A stretch of DNA of 64,000 bases from NCBI GenBank assembly GCA_032622095.1, contig CP136065.1:115177195-115241194 (forward strand), read 5' to 3'. Shown here one piece after another: positions 63,824 through 64,000 of this stretch. How positions within the stretch are numbered: position 1 is the first letter of the stretch; each line of letters starts with the position of its first letter. Source of the DNA: Siphonodentalium dalli. Lineage: Eukaryota; Mollusca; Scaphopoda; Gadilida; Siphonodentaliidae. Position numbers and translations under genes: made by a program. A model generated the notes under the pieces. It made no database searches. It was not told where the DNA came from and saw only the letters and a program-made list of their open reading frames with translations.

Positions 63824-64000
63824 TAGGTTCATAGAATTACACAGACAAAGACCCTGTGTTTCAGACAATAGATCCATAGAAATATACAGACAAATGGTCC
63901 CGTATTTAAGACAACAGATCCATAGAATTACACTGACAAAGGGTCCCAGAATTAAGACAATAGATTCATAGAATTACACAGACAGAGGCCCCGTATTTCA
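63824..64000. repeat. 45-bp tandem repeats, right arm (cut by window end)
   Basis: Complement of the repeats at 55594-55770: CAGACAAAG-CCCxGTGTTTCAGACAATAGATCCATAGAA-type units. About four copies are visible before the window ends. Confidence 0.85.

Larger units (their letters stand above)
60461..64000 (+). repeat. Right arm of the giant inverted repeat (truncated by window)
   Basis: Mirror of 55594-59133. Substitutions noticed include GTCGCCG for the left arm's TTCGCCG-type sequence near 61188, ACGCGG for ACACGG near 61475, ATGCTA for ATTCTA in the gene start near 62538, and one T/C near 60542. Divergence is clearly below 1 percent by eye. Confidence 0.95.

Noticed and set aside
55594-64000. 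Inverted repeat as a simple sequencing-adapter (foldback read) artefact
   Set aside because: The 1.33-kb non-mirrored spacer and several base differences between arms argue against a plain foldback, although assembly error is not excluded.
52381-64000. Firm call as an endogenous herpesvirus
   Set aside because: Architecture is suggestive only; no capsid, terminase, protease or polymerase gene is in the window and the 201-aa product was not recognised.
55594-64000. Maverick/Polinton terminal repeats
   Set aside because: No Polinton-type terminus, integrase, or protein-primed polymerase is seen, and the arms are longer than usual for such elements.

Overview
The window is eukaryotic nuclear DNA, AT-rich and full of transposons, most likely from a marine invertebrate. 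Evidence is one intron-containing gene with GT-AG splice sites, Helitron ends (hairpin plus CTAG followed by T), TA-, TTAA- and hAT-type MITEs, CA/TA microsatellites and a Penelope-like retroelement (PLE). Phylum cannot be fixed from sequence alone. No rRNA, tRNA, CRISPR array or bacterial-type operon was seen.

Region 1 (about 1-25 kb) holds one host gene that can be rebuilt with consistent phases from five coding exons (4131-4194, 4916-5021, 10117-10238, 16358-16585, 18486-19156; 1191 nt, 396 aa). It encodes a signal peptide, one CUB domain, one transmembrane helix and a 194-residue charged tail. A diverged copy of its signal-peptide exon, with a GC donor, lies in intron 1. Introns and flanks carry MITEs: a TTAAAGG-ended family in three copies, two TTAA/CCCTT piggyBac-like elements sharing a palindromic core, and several snap-back palindromes.

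Region 2 (26.0-50.0 kb) is a nested transposon island. Short non-autonomous Helitrons lie head to tail on both sides of an 18.1 kb array of four PLE copies with an exact 4613-bp period. Each copy has ORF1 (483 aa, C-terminal SGNH-hydrolase-like domain) and ORF2 (reverse transcriptase plus C-terminal GIY-YIG endonuclease). ORF2 is in the -1 frame, has no early AUG, and begins at a T TTA AAC slippery heptamer abutting the ORF1 stop codon, so an ORF1-ORF2 fusion by -1 ribosomal frameshifting is predicted. Inter-unit segments carry a TATA box, a hammerhead-like core and a probable 5'-UTR intron. The leftmost copy lacks that segment, and the array is flanked by a duplicated target that is the 3' end of a Helitron.

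Region 3 (about 50-52.4 kb) is repeat-poor apart from a 42-bp minisatellite. Region 4 (52.4-64.0 kb) differs in character: dense short tandem repeats, then a very large inverted repeat (arms at least 3.54 kb, colinear by mirror coordinate 119594-x and nearly identical) around a 1.33 kb purine-rich spacer. Each arm holds an intronless 201-aa gene of unknown function with its own TATA box and AATAAA signal. This resembles a terminal or internal repeat of a large DNA virus or giant mobile element more than host sequence; its identity is unproven and the right arm runs off the window.
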